From Rostratula benghalensis (lineage: Eukaryota > Chordata > Aves > Charadriiformes > Rostratulidae), in NCBI GenBank assembly GCA_013399305.1, contig VXAI01000018.1, positions 1,349,822 through 1,413,821 of the forward strand: 64,000 bases of DNA, written 5' to 3'. Under the pieces are notes generated by a model. It did not search any database, was not told where the DNA came from, and saw only the letters and a program-made list of their open reading frames with translations. Position numbers and translations under genes: made by a program. Position 1 is the first letter of the stretch. Every line of letters begins with the position of its first letter. This document shows, in pieces, positions 46,881-61,104 of the stretch.

Positions 46881-49800
46881 CTGAAATTACAGGATGGATT
46901 TGGAGCACCGGACACACCTATAAGTTCTTGAGAATACAAACGTTTAGCAGTACAAATAAATGCTATTTGTTGATGCTCGTCATTCCTAGGATACAGCTGG
47001 AAACACTGAGGCTGAAAAGCAAGGCTGCAATGAGAGAGTGAGATGAGAGCAGTGAATAGGTACATTCTGTCCCTGCCCCGTGCAGGACGTGTTTTGACAG
47101 CTACAGAAGGCAACAAAAATAAAGCTGTGCTCCCGGGACAGAGCTAATCTAGGACCACCTTCCTCTAGCTACTGTAGAAATTGTTTGCCATCAGGAAATT
47201 TTGCTTCGGTGGAGTTTGAAACGTTTGGCCCTTTTCTTGAAATTTCTGCTTACCCAAGTCATCTCCACCTGGGATACCCACAAGCAGAAAAAACACACGG
47301 CAGCTCCTCTGATAGTCTGAGAAATTTATAATCCTCAGATTTGTTTGGTCACTTTATTGACATTTTTCAAGAAGAGTGTTTTCCATAAACCAGTTATGCC
47401 CCAGGCTTAGGCTTGCCCCATCATGTCCACCTATAACTTACCTTTTTGTGGCAACACCAAGAAAAGCCAGTGTTGACTCCAACATCTCAACATGTACCCA
47501 AACATCAGCTCTCTCCACATTCTTACCCCACTTAGCATGTTTATCAGCTATTTCAGAGCTAGCGTAACACTGCTTCATAAATGTAGTTTGTCTGACTTGG
47601 AAGTGCATGAGGTGCTCAATGGCCCTCATCAACACCCATCCTAAGCTACCCAAATCTATATAAGCTTGAAATGCATCATTTTGTAAATAGGCAGATTGAC
47701 AGATTCCTAGTTCAAAGCCAGAAGCCCCTTCTCCAGGATATCCAGATGAGGTGTCCTGGAGACAGGTGGGGATCCTTCGATTAGGTTTCAAGTAGCAAAG
47801 CTTTCAGCATCTTGCACCTTTTGGAAACTCAGCATTGCAAGCAGGTTGAGCGTGACAGAGGATCAGATAGGTATGTATTGCTGGGGAGCCCTAGACAAAC
47901 TGCAGGTCTATATAACAGTCAATCAAGATGGCAACAAAAACCATGTGGCACAGAAGGCCACCTTAGTCAGATCAATGGCTCTTCTCCAGGGCATCGAGAG
48001 GTGAAATGTAAGAAGAGGAGAAATCCAAAAAGCAGAAAAAACAATACTGAGCCTCAGCCACGGATGAGGAACCCATGGGAGGGGGCAATGCAAAGGGTCA
48101 AGATTTTCTGCTCGCGTGAGCCAGGAAGTCATGCATAGCTAAAAGGTGTGCAGAGCACACCCCTTAGGGGGAGAGAAAACAGAGAAAGCAACTTTCATCT
48201 GTAAGCAATCTGATATTTTTCTTAAGTCTGTCTGCAGGGTGGTCAAGCAGGACCACCCAATACCTGCATTCATCATCTAGCACCGATAAGCCACAAGTAC
48301 AGATCCAAGAGTGCCAAGTGTGGTATGAACAAGAAGGTCTTTGATTCACAGAGCATAGCATTGAGGAGATGAAGTCAGACAGAGGAGCTCAAAGATGGGA
48401 AAGCAGGCAATGATTTCAACACAGCAATAGGGGAGCCGGTTTTGTGCACTTCAATTACAGAGGTTAAGTCTGGAGCTGATATACAGTATTGCATCTGCTC
48501 AAGTAAGCCTAAGTGAGAGTTACAGCTCTCTAGAACAAGCCTCCAGATAGAGGATTTTTACCTTTTGGATGTGATACCACTTTGTAGCACTGAGAGCTGG
48601 GAACAGCAGTTTGGCCTGTAGCAAGCTTTCCTGCACTTTCCAGATCCCAGCCTGGCTCAGCCCAAGGACACAACCACGGTACCACAGGAGGCTCAGCACT
48701 GCTTAGCACCTCAGTGTAGTTTTCAGAGCAGGGTAAGATCACCCTGATGGACAGCCAAAGAGGAGAATGTCACAATCTCACACAAAGTGACACGACTCTG
48801 GAAAAGCAGGTTTTATGCCTGTAATTCAGCAATAACCTTCATGCTGACCAGGAGTGATGTGGTTTAGGAGCTTTATTCCTATTATCTGAATATCCCTAGC
48901 AGCATACAGAGATATTCACAGTGCACACCTGGGCAGACAAGTCTTTCAAGGGGACAGAGCCTAGCACACCCTCCGCTACCACTTCCCCAAAAGCAGAGCT
49001 CTCCCTGCCATTGGTCTCATCTGCACCACGTCCCCTTCCTAAGCACTGCTGTCCCCACCCTTTATGAACTTTTCTAATTGTGCAGCATCAGGCTTCTCAG
49101 CTGCAGACAAATGGGAACACAGAGCATGCAGCAGGAATGCTGGTAAAACTTGCTCTGAGTGTGAGACAACTAGAGATTTTCTCTTATCCAAGAAGCACAG
49201 AGCTGGGAGGGGACTTTGAGACTGCCCAGTCCACCCTTTGCACCATGGTGCCATTGTACCTCCCCTAGGCTGACAGAGGTGCAGCCAGCCTGCCCTTGAA
49301 TAGGCTTCTGAGGGGGGGTTTAGAGCTCAGATGTAGTAACAATCACTTCTAGCCCAACACAATTACACAGGAGACCTCTCTCTGTCTCCCTTCCCTCTCA
49401 CATTCCGCCCTCTCTGCAAGTTTCCTTTTCCTTAAACTAGAAAAAAAAACCAACAACCAAACCCAATGCCTTCACGTCACCTCCCATTCTTCTCAAATGA
49501 ATGAATTTCCTGGTGGTAGCAAGTGGGGAGTGAAGCCCAACTCTACGTCATGATTTCTAAGACACACACCAAGAGGTGAGGGCAGGAGGGGAGGCAATGA
49601 AATCTGCAGTGGGTGGGCAGGAGTGGGACAGGTCCGAGATGTGGTTTTGTACCACCAGAAAATGAGTCAGTACCATAATAAACCTCTTCTCACCCGACCA
49701 GACTGTGCTTGTGTAGCATCAAGTACGGCTCAAGTGTTCTTCAGTAACACTAAATTGTACAATTGGCTGCCGAGGTGTTCCTGCCACGTTAAGCCAGGTG

Positions 49801-50509
49801 TGGCAACTGAAAAGAAATCCTTCCCTATCCCATCTCCACCAAGCCACACGCCCTGCTCAGCCCAAAATCATTGTATCTCCCGGTGGTTTTCATCCAGAAC
49901 AAAAGGGGCTTTGTGCTTTCTCAGAAAAGCCAGGTCTCCCATTATGCTCAGGAGAGCACCCTGGAGACTATGCTGTCTGAGGAGACACATGCTCCCACCA
50001 CAGGTGAAAAACCTCTGCCAAACATGGGCCAGCAAATCTCAGAAGACAGCAGGACACCAGAGGGGCTGATGCAGAATATTTCACTGTGCATTTAGTACTG
50101 GATGTACAGGATAGAGCTCAGGCTTCTACTAACTTAAGTCAGACCAGAGCCAAGCTCCTCTGTAACCTTGCCTTCAAGACTCTCTGGGTTCCCACAGCCC
50201 CACCAGCTCACTCCTTTCCATTAACCCTAAATACAGGGCATGGCCCAGAATCAGGAGAAAAGGTTTAAGCACAGGAACAAGAAAGCAAAAAATAAGAGCA
50301 CTTGCTGAAGAGGAACCCAAAGGGGCAGTTTTAAGAGACCAAAATGTTGCAGCTGGTGGGGAAATGATACAAAGGCATACTGAAGGCTGAAAGCAAACAT
50401 ATGTCACCTAGAAAAGAAAATCAAACTCTCATAACTGACCAGAAAGGCAAAAGAAGCTTCTGGATATAAGAAGATAACTTTCAAAAACTCCATGGCATTT
50501 TTCTGTTTC

Positions 50510-50624
50510 TTACAGAATCACAGAATCCTCTTGGGTGGCCTGCTTTGGCAGGGGGGTGGGACTAGATGATCTCTACAGGTCCCTTCCAACCCCACAGTAT
50601 TCTGCTATTCTGTGATTCTGTGAT
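50510..50624 (+). mobile_element. CR1 LINE 3' end fragment
   Basis: Short plus-oriented copy carrying the canonical CR1 3' terminus (GACTAGATGATCTCTACAGG then TCCCTTCCAACCCC) and ending in the ATTCTGTGATT octamer-type repeats. It is strongly 5' truncated. Confidence 0.9.
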
Positions 50625-53600
50625 TATTGGTCACCTCATGAAGAATAAATCTGTCAAGGCTCTGCTGGAACAGCATAATCCAGTTCTAAAAAGAGGATCT
50701 GGAGACATACAGCTCTAAAAGGGAAATTAAATTCATTCTTTGTTTCCATGTCCATCACACTAGATCCCTTTGTTAACGTGAGCTCAGCTAAGAATGAGTC
50801 TCATACATATACACTGACAGAAGAGGTTACAGAAGAAAATCACACCGAGACACCCAGGACAAGGTAGGCTACATCAAAGAGTCCTGAAGGAGAACAACCT
50901 GACACAGCTGCAGTGCCCAACCCTTTGCCTGAATTACCCTTTGGATCACAGGTCAGAAGGTGATAGACACAGCAGCAGCTTTTAGGAGGATCTCCAAAGA
51001 AGACTGGACAGAGAACCAGGAAAAAGCAAAGAGACACATGAAGGCCAAGCATCAGCCTAGAACAAACCTCTTCTCTTTGGTGGGGCAAGAAATAGCTGTG
51101 CTTGCTACTAGAGTCAGCTGGAATGAGGTGTGTGAGCCCCCTACAAGAGGTTGCATCCAGAACTGACAGAAGATAAAGACAGAAGTCACACAAAATCTGT
51201 GGTCTATGGTATAAACAATTCCAAGCCCATAAAAATGGTGTTATGATACAGTCATCACTTGCACTTAGCTCTTCTTTTATCCTCTCTGTACAGATCTCAG
51301 GCTTACTGCCAAAAAAAGGACGACTCCTCAGTAATTGAAACAAGGTTGGATGAAACCTCTCCCCTCCCCATCTCTCCAAAAAAGCAAACAAGGAAACACT
51401 GCTAAAAAAATGCCCACATGTCAGAACTGTGATTTCAGTGGCAATGGACCAACTAGCATTGCACAGCAGTTCTGCCCTTGCTCCTGGTGCTCTAGACCCT
51501 GTCTCCTACCTGCAGAATTACAGAAGAGACAGCCAGGAGAGCTCTCCAGGTATCCATCAGAACACCTCCTGGCTTAAGAGGTTGTAAGATCAGTCTTACA
51601 ACCACCTTGCCTTGGGGCCACATTCTGAATTGACAGTCTGCAAGGATCTGGGTCAGGGCAGAAGATGAGTTTTCTGAAAGCTCCATCTTGCAGGAAACCC
51701 ATAAAAAAAAAGTTTTCCTCCTGAATCTACTGTTGTGGTCAGTGTTGGCATGAACAGGCAACTGTGATGTTTGGTATCATAGTGCTTTCAGCACGGAGTG
51801 TTTTGGCCCATTTCAGCTGCAGAACCACCTCTCTCTCTGCAAACCAGTGGAGTCACAGGACCAAAGGGATAGTTCAGCCCAGAAAAGGAGCTGAGTCTCC
51901 ATGCAGGTGTTTAAAATGCACAGCTCTGCCTCAAGGCATGGCAGATACTAGAATTGGCTATCGGTTCAGAAAGCAACCCAGTGAAAATGATACCCTCAGA
52001 TTTATTATCAGTGCGAGCAGAGTTTCAAATTGATGGGACTGATTCTTATCTCAGCGTAGATCTTTACAAGAATGCGTAAGCACACAGGTCACATCCATCT
52101 ATGTGACTGCGTGGATTACACACCTGCTTGTGAAATGTCACCTAGAGAGGTTTTTATAAACAAGGCAGTATTTGGTTCAATAAGCAGCCTCTCTTACCTC
52201 TGTTTGCTTAAGCTTTTAGTTACAAGCGGGGAATACATGAAAAGAAATGTTATTGGCTTGGAGATGTTACTGCGTCCACACCTACAAATGCCAGTGGGGT
52301 CACTGGAACTCGACAGGGAAAGTTTGTGTTTTACAGCTCATGCAAGACCATCCATTCTCACCCACCTGCACTTGACAGACCTTCACTCGAGGCTACTTCT
52401 AAGTTGCAAAGGGAGAGAGAGGAAAGCCAAGGGCCGCAGAGACTTGCCTCCTACCATCAAACATGCCAAATCCTGGGTCAGCTCAGGACTAAACCCCAGT
52501 CCTGTTTTATTCCCTTGTAGTAACTCCAGAGCAAACCCTGCTCTGGCCACACAATGCTCCCAGAGCTACTGTCTGCTATAGACGTGCCATGGAGACTAAC
52601 ACAAAGGTAGATTATTCAAACAGGATAAAAAGGCCAGATAGCATCAAGTATCAGCTTAGAGCTGGCAGTAAACCACAACCACCACATTACACCTTCCCAG
52701 AGATTTACACAAGAGATTTTGTTTGCTTTCTACTTCCCTCTCTCCTTTGTAATCTCCTCCGTGATGTTTGTGTTGCACAAAGTCAAAAGCCATCAACCAA
52801 CATCTAACACTCAAACTTTGTCCTCAAGTATAAGCCCAACCAAGTGTTTTTTTAAAAAGAAAAAGGTAATGAATCTGACATCTGATTTTGCTCTCTCAAA
52901 ATGGTTTCTTTTCCTGCTGTTGACCAACCAGCTGCATGAGAGAGCAGAAGTGCTGTTTAGCACTGCCCTAACCCTACCTGTTCAGCTACCCATCAGGGCA
53001 GGGTCTTGAGGCTATGCCAGTTGGAGACACTCCTGACTCATAAGCAGCCAGGAGTAAGAAGTATGACCAGTTTTAAGGTCACTTAGACTATTGGAAGACC
53101 AGTGTTCAGCAGGAGGAGGGGCTCAGGGCTGACGCACGCTCTCAGAAACTCAGCCCAGTCTTGAAGGGCTGCTCAGGAAGAACCAGGCTACCACGACACT
53201 GCCCCCTCAGCCATCAGTTCTGGCTGTACCATGGCACTCAGAATTAAAAGTATTTGGCACCCAGCACTCCAGGAACAGTGCTACTGGTGTCACTTGCTGT
53301 GCTGTGCTCTCACAACTCCCATATGGGCTGAATGGGTCCTCCTAAAGCACACACTCACCTTCCATAGAGCCAGGCAAGAAAGGGTGAGGTGCTGTGGGCA
53401 CACAGCAATGCTCCTGCCCCTTCTGGCTCTGTTGTGAGTATTGTCAGCACTTGAACATCTCTATCATACACTGAAGTGTGGAAAAATATAGCTATAATTG
53501 GCAGACACTCCTTATTCTCAAGTACAAAGAAGCTCTGCCTCTGTATTTTATAGCTTCAAGAAAATGATCTTCTGTATGAGTCAGGCACCTGCTGAGAAAT

Positions 53601-56600
53601 GTTCTGTGTTCTCAGTAGCTTCTCCTTACAGCAAGGCTGACACCTTGCGATACAACAGAGCAGTCTAACCTGCCCTCTCCTTTATATATATAGAAGTATT
53701 TATACACACACCTCTGTGTGTGCACTGTCACCCACAGTGGGTGACACGTCATACGCAGCCCTAAGACAGAAGAGGGGGGGGAAAGAGAGAGCTCACATTA
53801 CAAAAGTCAAAGATCCAGCTCATGAACCCAGAAAGCCTAACTCATTGTCTAGCAGGACTAATCCTGTCTCACTCTCCCTAAGCCCCCATCAGTCAAAGGC
53901 CACCATCTGTCAAAGGCCACCAGCCCTAAACACTCTTCTGAAGTACCTTCTCCCCACACCCATGTAGCACCTTCCTGTGTGGATTTACCTCAGCTCAGAG
54001 TATCCAGCCTTGTCCTGCCCCTTGCAGTGACCTGCTTTCTAGGGTGAGATAAGGAAGGCTTAACCCCTTCCTGCTGAATGTACAGGTCTGATGAAGAGTT
54101 AAGTACGTACCAAGCAGGACAATCAATGAACCTGAGGGAATATCACATTCAAAACAGCACATGGAGCCACAGGCAGGTGTCTGGCTGTGTTCCGGGACAG
54201 GAAAAGCAGGAGAAATGTAGGACATTAAGCAATGCATTAAAAATTACAAGACAAGGTCCGAGCTGTAGAGAGAACCCCGGAGGGGGAAAGCAAGGAAAGC
54301 ACTGCAGGGTCAATTCTTCTTGTCCCTGCCTCCTGAGACCTGTCAGCCCTCCAGGTGCCCACCCACAAGGGTCTCTCTGCTGAGCCAGCAGAGTGAGCAC
54401 AGCCCGGCTGTCTCCACAGCACCTTTTCCTTGCTGTGTGGGTTCAGGACATCCCTCTGTGCCAGAAGGAGCGTGCAAGCACCAGAGGGCACCAGGAGCTC
54501 AGCTCTGCTCACCCACCAGCTCCCTCCCGGGAGTCTCTCCAGCCACCACTGGAGGTCTCTGCTGTCACTTACCTGGGGAAAAAGCCGCGGGGACAACCTA
54601 TTTTAACCAAGCAAGATTTCACAAAACAGTATCGGTTCTTGTGGAAACTTTACTGAAAAATATGCAAAAAAAAAAGTTAGTTAGTTATTTGTGATGTTAT
54701 TTTTTTTTTTCAGTCATATATTCTTATATTTCTGATTTCAACCTGAATAAGAACAAAACCACCTTTTGAATTGTGCCTATTCCTCACAGAGAGAAATGTG
54801 AAGCCCTCACTCTTCCCCTGTAGAGGAGATGGCCACAGCCACTGACAGGCTGCCAGTCCTGTGTCCCAGCCCCTGGCACTCCTGCACGATACAGCAAGTG
54901 TTCTCCTTTCCATGAGCATCTGCTGGTGACTTGTCAAATGACCAAAAGTTAAAAACCTGCTTCTGTAGATGTCTCCACACAAGAGCAACAGCTATATACA
55001 AAACTAAGTGAAATGGACTGATGTTACTGTCAAAGCTGACTTAAACCTAGACATGGAAAGTGAGTAATATCTGCAACAGCTATTTCCAAATGGATATAAC
55101 TGTTATGAAAAGAAAAAGAAAAGGAGTTCTCTAACCATTGCTGACTTAGCCCCCCTCAATACTATGATTCTTCAGTCTGTACTGTAAATCTTTCCATGGT
55201 GCTTGCTTATCCTGCAGCTTTATGCATTTACATCACACATCTAACAACACACTGCCCTTTGACTTGCCAAGAAAAAGTCCTTCTCCATCCCTAGAATCAA
55301 ACATTGCTTGGGAAGAGTCTCTGAGTCTCGAGAGTCTCGAGAATGTGGTCTAAGAAAAAGTCAGAGTTTACAAATCAGGCATTGATCAATTAATCACAAA
55401 ACTTAGGAAACACTCATTTGGACAAGTTCACAAGAAACTGAGCAACTTTCAGAAGTTGGCCACTCATGGCCACCTTTAGCCAATCCTTTTTGAAAGTGGG
55501 AAACCGCTTCTCAGTAGATTTGATCCATCCGTTTTGAGTCATCAATTGATTTTTAATTCTGGGCAGGGTGTTCTGTGTCACACCCATCTAGCACTGATGC
55601 CTTTGCGTGGCAGGAACTCACTCAGGTCTCCCACACCCAAAGGTGGCTTCACAAGCACGCAGCACCTTCCAGCAGAGCAACCTCGCTGCAGCACGACAAT
55701 GCATTGCAAAGCAGGGAAGAGACCACCCGAGTCCCCAACCTGGGATCCCACAGCCCACACTGGCTGCACCAAGGGCTGGGGCTGGATTCTGTAACAGAGA
55801 TACAACTTTGACAAATGCCAAATCCCAAATGCTTTTGTTCTGATCTCCAGCAATGCAAAAGAAACACCTCTGCGTGTGTGTGCGTGTAATGGGGATATTT
55901 CCCAAGTGTTGTCTTATTAATTCGGCTTTATTAATTACATAAATTCAATGGGCTCTGGGGTTACGATGTGGGATTTGCCCATTTTATCTGCTAGCTTTAA
56001 GTGAATACCCGTTGGAATCATCATGTTCTGCAAAATGTGGACTGTATGGCCACCGTTCCTCACAGCCTGGGCAGGAAGCTCTGATCAGGGCATCACAGCC
56101 CTCTCTGGAGAGCCTCCATGTACAATATAATACCCTAGCTTTTTGAAAAAGAAAGAGCTAGGCTTTTCTCCAGCTGATGTTGGGGAATCTGAAATGAGAC
56201 CAAAGAGGAATACATGGCTCTCGCTCTGATACAACATGAATTTTGCTTTGTTCTTGTTTCACGATCTGTAAACAGCACCCAACCTTAAGACCAACAAGTG
56301 CCAAAAAATGTTGCAGTAGTACTGAAAAAAAACCAGATTTGTGAAATGGCTAAAGGCCTTTAAAGCCAACAAAACCCTCTCCCAAACACTCCTCACACTT
56401 TGCCTCAAACAAAAGCCTTACTAGGATGTTGTGGGTTCAAGAGCTATCAAAAGACAAGACAAAAAAAAAAAAAGAATAAATCAGTTTCATCACAAGGGAT
56501 TTTTCTCTTACTCCAAGTGAAACACAGAGGATGCCAGAATAAGTACGCTGTGCTGGAGGTTGACCAATTATATATCAGCCAAAATGAGCTTCTAGCATCT

Positions 56601-56968
56601 CTGCATGGAGGGCAGTTAGACAGTGGTGGCAGGTAACTAGATCTATCCATCCAAAAGTATTCCTAAAGTGCCTGTGACCATGGTCTCTAAAAACAGTTGG
56701 TTTTTTCACTTCCAGCTGCTACATCTGGGGATATTCACCTCCACAGTCATGCACTAGTGAACAGAAATGGCCTGTTCTGTTGTCTTGTTCACTCCTGAAG
56801 TTATTTAGAGCATTCCTGAGATGGGCAAGGACATGAAACTCAAATGTCTTCTCAACAGCACAATAATTCTGATGCCATATAACGCTCTTTTATGTTATGG
56901 TTCACTGAGATTCCTCCATGTACTGAGACAGATCAGGAAACTGAGCTCACCTTTAGGCACAGAATTAC

Positions 56969-57660
56969 ACAGAATCAGAGAATGATCTGGGTTTGGAAGG
57001 GACCTCTGGAGATCATCTAGTCCAACCACCCTGCCGAAGCAGGTCTGCCAAGAGCAGGTTGCACAGGAACGTGTCCAATTGGGTTTTGAATGTCTCCAGA
57101 GTCAGAGACTCCACCACCTCTCTGGTCAGCCTGTTCCAGTCCTCTGCCACCCTCACAGGAAAGAAGTTCCTCCTCATGTCTAGATGGAACTTGTTATGTT
57201 CAAGTTTGTGCCCATTTCCTCTTGTCCTGTCACTGGGCACCACTGAAAAAAAAGACTGGCCCCATCCTCTTGACACCCACCCTTTAAGTATTTATAGGTG
57301 TTGATCAGATCCCCCCTCAGCCTTCTCTTCTCCAGACTAAAAAGACCCAAGTCCCTCAGCCTTTCCTCATAAGAGAGATGTTCTGGGCCCCTCATCATCC
57401 TTGTAGCCTCTTCTGTACCCTCTCCAGCAGTTCCCTGTCCTTCCTGGACTAGGGAGCCCAGAACTGGACCCAGTGCTCCAGATGAAGCCTCATCAGGGTA
57501 GAGTAGAGGGGAAGGATGACCTCCCTCAACCTCCTGCTCACACTCTTCCTGGTGCTTCCCAGGATGCCATTGGCCTTCTTGGCCACAAGAGCACATTGCT
57601 GGCTCGTGGTCATCCTGTTGTCCACCAGGACTCCCAGGTCTTTTTCCACAGAGCCAGATC
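56969..57660 (-). mobile_element. CR1 LINE 3' portion with reverse-transcriptase relic
   Basis: The 3' end at about 56969 reads AGAATCAGAGAATGATCTGG then TTTGGAAGGGACC. Further in, the minus strand encodes [20 protein letters not shown] and [15 protein letters not shown], the CR1 reverse-transcriptase C-terminus, with frame breaks. The copy is inactive. Confidence 0.92.
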
Positions 57661-60010
57661 CTTTATTTTTTTTAAGCCATTCCACTGTCACCACAAAAGG
57701 TTCACAAAGAGGGACCATTTTGTCACGATATTGTTTTGTTACCAATAAAAAAGGGCAAGGCAGATAGATGGCATAGCAGCAGTGAGGCTGACAATGCTTT
57801 GGGAGGTGAAGCATAACAAAATATCTCAGCAATGAACATTTTTCCCAGGTCATCCATTCTTGAGAAATAAATAAGCAAAAATTAACTCCAACTGTGATGT
57901 TATTTATGCTCACCTTCCTTCCCCTTCCCTGATCCCATCAGATGGTCTGTGACACACTATAACTCTCCGTTTCACTGAGACTTTCAGCCCGTTGTTTGAC
58001 ACAGCCCCTCTCAGACATATGGTGATGGCTGAATCCTGCAGATAAAGCATTAGCTGGATGAGAAAGATTGGGTCAGCTTAGAGCAAAGTGAGAATATCAA
58101 GTGGTCTGGTTTTACTGCAGTGTATCCATGAGGACATCACCTGAAGGGTGGTTCAGCTTTGCTACTAGCTTTAATCCCTGAGCAGATATGCTCTAGGGTG
58201 CAATCCCCATCCCATTACACTCCTCTCCCACTGGATAAGAGGGTCTGACCCCCATTAAACAGACACTCTGTAACAGAGTGACCATGTTTTCCCATTTGCT
58301 TGCTCCCAGGAGCAGCTTCCTCCCAGCTACATCCCAGGACTGACCCCCTAATGCAGTAACTGTAATGGGCCACTGCTAATGGAGACAATAATTTGTTACA
58401 GGCCTCTTCCTTGTTTCAGAACTGCCTGGCAACTCTTGCCTGGGTGGCTGCAGGACCCACACCTCAGGAGCTGCTGCCACTAAAGATGTCACCCAGTCCT
58501 CCTTTCCATACAAAAGCCAGCAGGAAGCGGGTGGCACTCACCTGTGTGCGCTGCCTGGGGCGCAGAACAGGACCTGCAGAGCAGGCACACCCTGCAACAC
58601 CCTTTCCAGAAAACACCCTTTCCAGATAACCAATGCACTCGCAGACACTGGGTTAGCTGGAGGGGTGCATGGCAAGACAGACATGAAAACACCCCCAGCC
58701 TTGCTGAGCCCCTGTGACATTCAGGCAGGGCTACCCACAAATGTCCACCAAGAAAAACGATGGTCATGGTGGTACGGGCACTCCTCTTAAAAGGAAGGGA
58801 GCTCTGAGCATCAGCTCGGTACACACAGGCTGCCACAAAAAACCCCACATGCTGATCCACTTTATGGTTAAACTCAGGTTCATGTTCATATTTACAGCTG
58901 GTTTTAATGTGCAGGAGGAAACAAGCAGGTATTTTATTCCAAGTCTCTCACATGCATCTAAGGTGATATGTGTGAAGCAAAGGAGAGAACACAGCCTGGG
59001 GGAAAAAAAAAAAAAAAAAAAAAAAAGAGAGAACAAATGAAAAATACCTGTCCCCAGTAGAAAATTGACGTAAAGGGCAAGATTTGTAGATTTAATTTAA
59101 AAATTCCTTTCCCCAACAGAGGAGGAGGTAAATTACACTGTCAAATATTAAACATAAAGGAAAACAACAAATAAAATCTATGTAGTAGTTTACCTTAATG
59201 CAACTAAAAATCTAAGAGCCCTCTGGTTTATTGCTGTAGGTATAAAATACATTTCTGCTCTGAAGCAGTGCATGAGACACCAATAACTCAGTGACTGCAG
59301 AGTCGAGCATGGGATTGACTGCACATTTAAAGAAAGTTCATATCCTTGACCTCACGTAGGAAGACTGTAGCCCCAATATTTGATAGCTCAGATGTCACCT
59401 CTCGTGATACCGCAGAGAGCACAGGGGCATGCAGGCAGTGTGCCTGGTTTAGGTTTGGGGTAAATCTCTGTCCATGCTCACCATCCAAAACACTTTTCCC
59501 TACAGGCCCCATGGATATGCTTACCTCAGGCATTTTTGAGGGGAGGATTTCCTACTGAACAGGGATATTTGGAGTCCTGCAGCCTAACCCCAAGGCCCTG
59601 CAGTCACACCTTCCTGCTGCACCCACGTGGACATCGCATGAGCAAAATGCTGCTGTTCCTGCAACATAACAATGGGGGAAGGTGAGGTTTTTCCAAGCAC
59701 AAAGTAAGTTCAGGGCACTTCCTGTGCTTAGAGATCATCGGGGAAGTAAGGAGGATTAAAAGCAATCACAGAAAAGCCCGCAGCCTCCCCCCAAATTAAC
59801 CTGTTTGCAGCCACGAGCAGACACATCACGAAGGTTATCATGGGGCACGGGACAAGGTCTGCCTCGCTCCTTGTGAGAGTCCCAGAGGAACATAACACCT
59901 CCTGGGGCTGGAGCGAATGGCTTGGAAGAGGATATGGAGAGAACAGCAGCACGTAGTTACTCCCTTAATGTCATCAGAAATTTGGGGATTGAAATAGGCC
60001 AAAGAAGATG

Positions 60011-60545
60011 ACAGAATCATAGAATCATTCAGGTTGGAAGAGACCCTTGGGATCATTGAGTCCAACCATCAGCCCTACTCTACAAAGTTCTTCCCTTCAC
60101 CTAAACCACTCTGAAACACATTCAGGGATGGGGACTCCACCACCTCCCTGAGCAGCCTATTCCACTGTCTGACCACTCTTTCTGGGAAAAATTCTTTCCT
60201 AATGTCCAGCCTAAACCTACCCTGTTGCAGCTTGAAGCCACTCCCTCTTGTTCTATCCCTAATTACCTGTGAGATGAGACCAGCACCAACCTCTCTCAAT
60301 GTCCTTTCAAGTAGTTGCTGAGACCGATGAGGTCTCCCCTCAGCCTCCTCTTCCTCCAACTAAACAGTCCCAGCTCCTTCAATTGCTCTTCATCAGATTT
60401 ATTCTCCAAGCTCTTCACCAGCTTCATTGTCCTCCTCTGCACTGGCTCCAGCCCCTCGACATCTCTCTTGTGTTGAGGTGCCCAGAACTGCACACAATAC
60501 TCACGGTGTGGCCTCACCAGTGCTGAGTACAGGGGGACAATCACC
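60011..60545 (-). mobile_element. CR1 LINE 3' portion
   Basis: Begins ACAGAATCATAGAATCATTC then AGGTTGGAAGAGACC (reverse-complemented 3' end). It ends in minus-strand coding relics such as [20 protein letters not shown]. It lies about 0.5 kb upstream of the gene C promoter region, so it may supply or interrupt regulatory sequence. The distal edge is approximate. Confidence 0.92.
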
Positions 60546-61006
60546 TTCCTACTTCTGCTGGTGAAGAGGTGGTCTATAATAAGCCCCTGCCCTAAACCAA
60601 GTCCGAGGGTGGCCTTTTCTTTACACTGCTGTTGAGGAAACGTTTCCTGTACTATAGGCAGAGTAAGTGCACAACCAGTACTTGCAGTACTTCCTCCCAG
60701 CAAACCTGCTTGGGAAAATAATGATGCAGAAATCATCTATGCCATTACACTATCAAGTCTTCATCAGTCCTTTGATCTTTCCCCCTTAAAAGCCTTTCTC
60801 GCTGTAAGGCAGCCCATTTCCAAGCCGAATGGGTGGAGAAGGACAGAGATTACTACTGGTGTTCAGTTTTCTTAACAAGTGACACAACTTACGTGACACC
60901 TGAGGATGCCTCAGGAAGGGCTGGGCCGTTGCTCCTTGGAACAGAGTCAAAGAAGTCACCTGGCATCACACCCACCATGTCCCCTGAGATCAGCTGGATG
61001 TCACCA

Positions 61007-61013
61007 TATAAAA
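61007..61013 (+). promoter_or_regulatory. TATA box of gene C
   Basis: TATAAAA followed by AGG, a good match to a core-promoter TATA. About 95 bp downstream is a clean donor (AAAA|GTAAGT at 61105), and about 700 bp further the acceptor of the start-codon exon. Initiation is expected near 61037. Confidence 0.55.
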
Positions 61014-61036
61014 AGGTGACACTGGGCAAAGAGCTA

Positions 61037-61104
61037 CTCCCGCAGTGAGCTGCTGGACTTAGATGCTGCTTTCTAGGACTCACAAGGTTCTGGAAGGAAG
61101 AAAA
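61037..61104 (+). other. Predicted 5' noncoding exon of gene C
   Basis: Bounded by the expected start site about 30 bp after TATAAAA and the donor at 61105-61106 (GTAAGT). It would splice to the acceptor TTTTTTAG ending at 61715; the second exon then carries 36 bp of 5' UTR before the ATG at 61752. The 5' edge is inferred from the TATA position only. Confidence 0.4.

Larger units (their letters stand above)
46900..60960. other. 14-kb intergenic region between divergent genes B and C
   Basis: Contains three CR1 copies (50510-50624, 56969-57660, 60011-60545), A-rich tails (for example near 56461 and 59002-59026) and unique A/T-richer sequence. Longest open frames, such as 50840-51391 (-) and 52072-52581 (+), show no recognisable domain or splice structure. 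One exon-like open stretch at 47442-47755 (-) is reported as a finding. The region presumably holds the promoters and enhancers of the two flanking mesothelin-family genes. I see no complete gene. Confidence 0.5.

Noticed and set aside
49623..50069. 148-aa plus-strand open frame
   Set aside because: No family resemblance; overlapping frames of similar length on the same strand suggest chance.
50840..51391. 183-aa minus-strand open frame
   Set aside because: No recognised domain, no initiation or splice context, low-complexity Leu/Cys composition; likely chance.
52072..52581. 169-aa plus-strand open frame
   Set aside because: No domain or splice structure, and codon content looks random.
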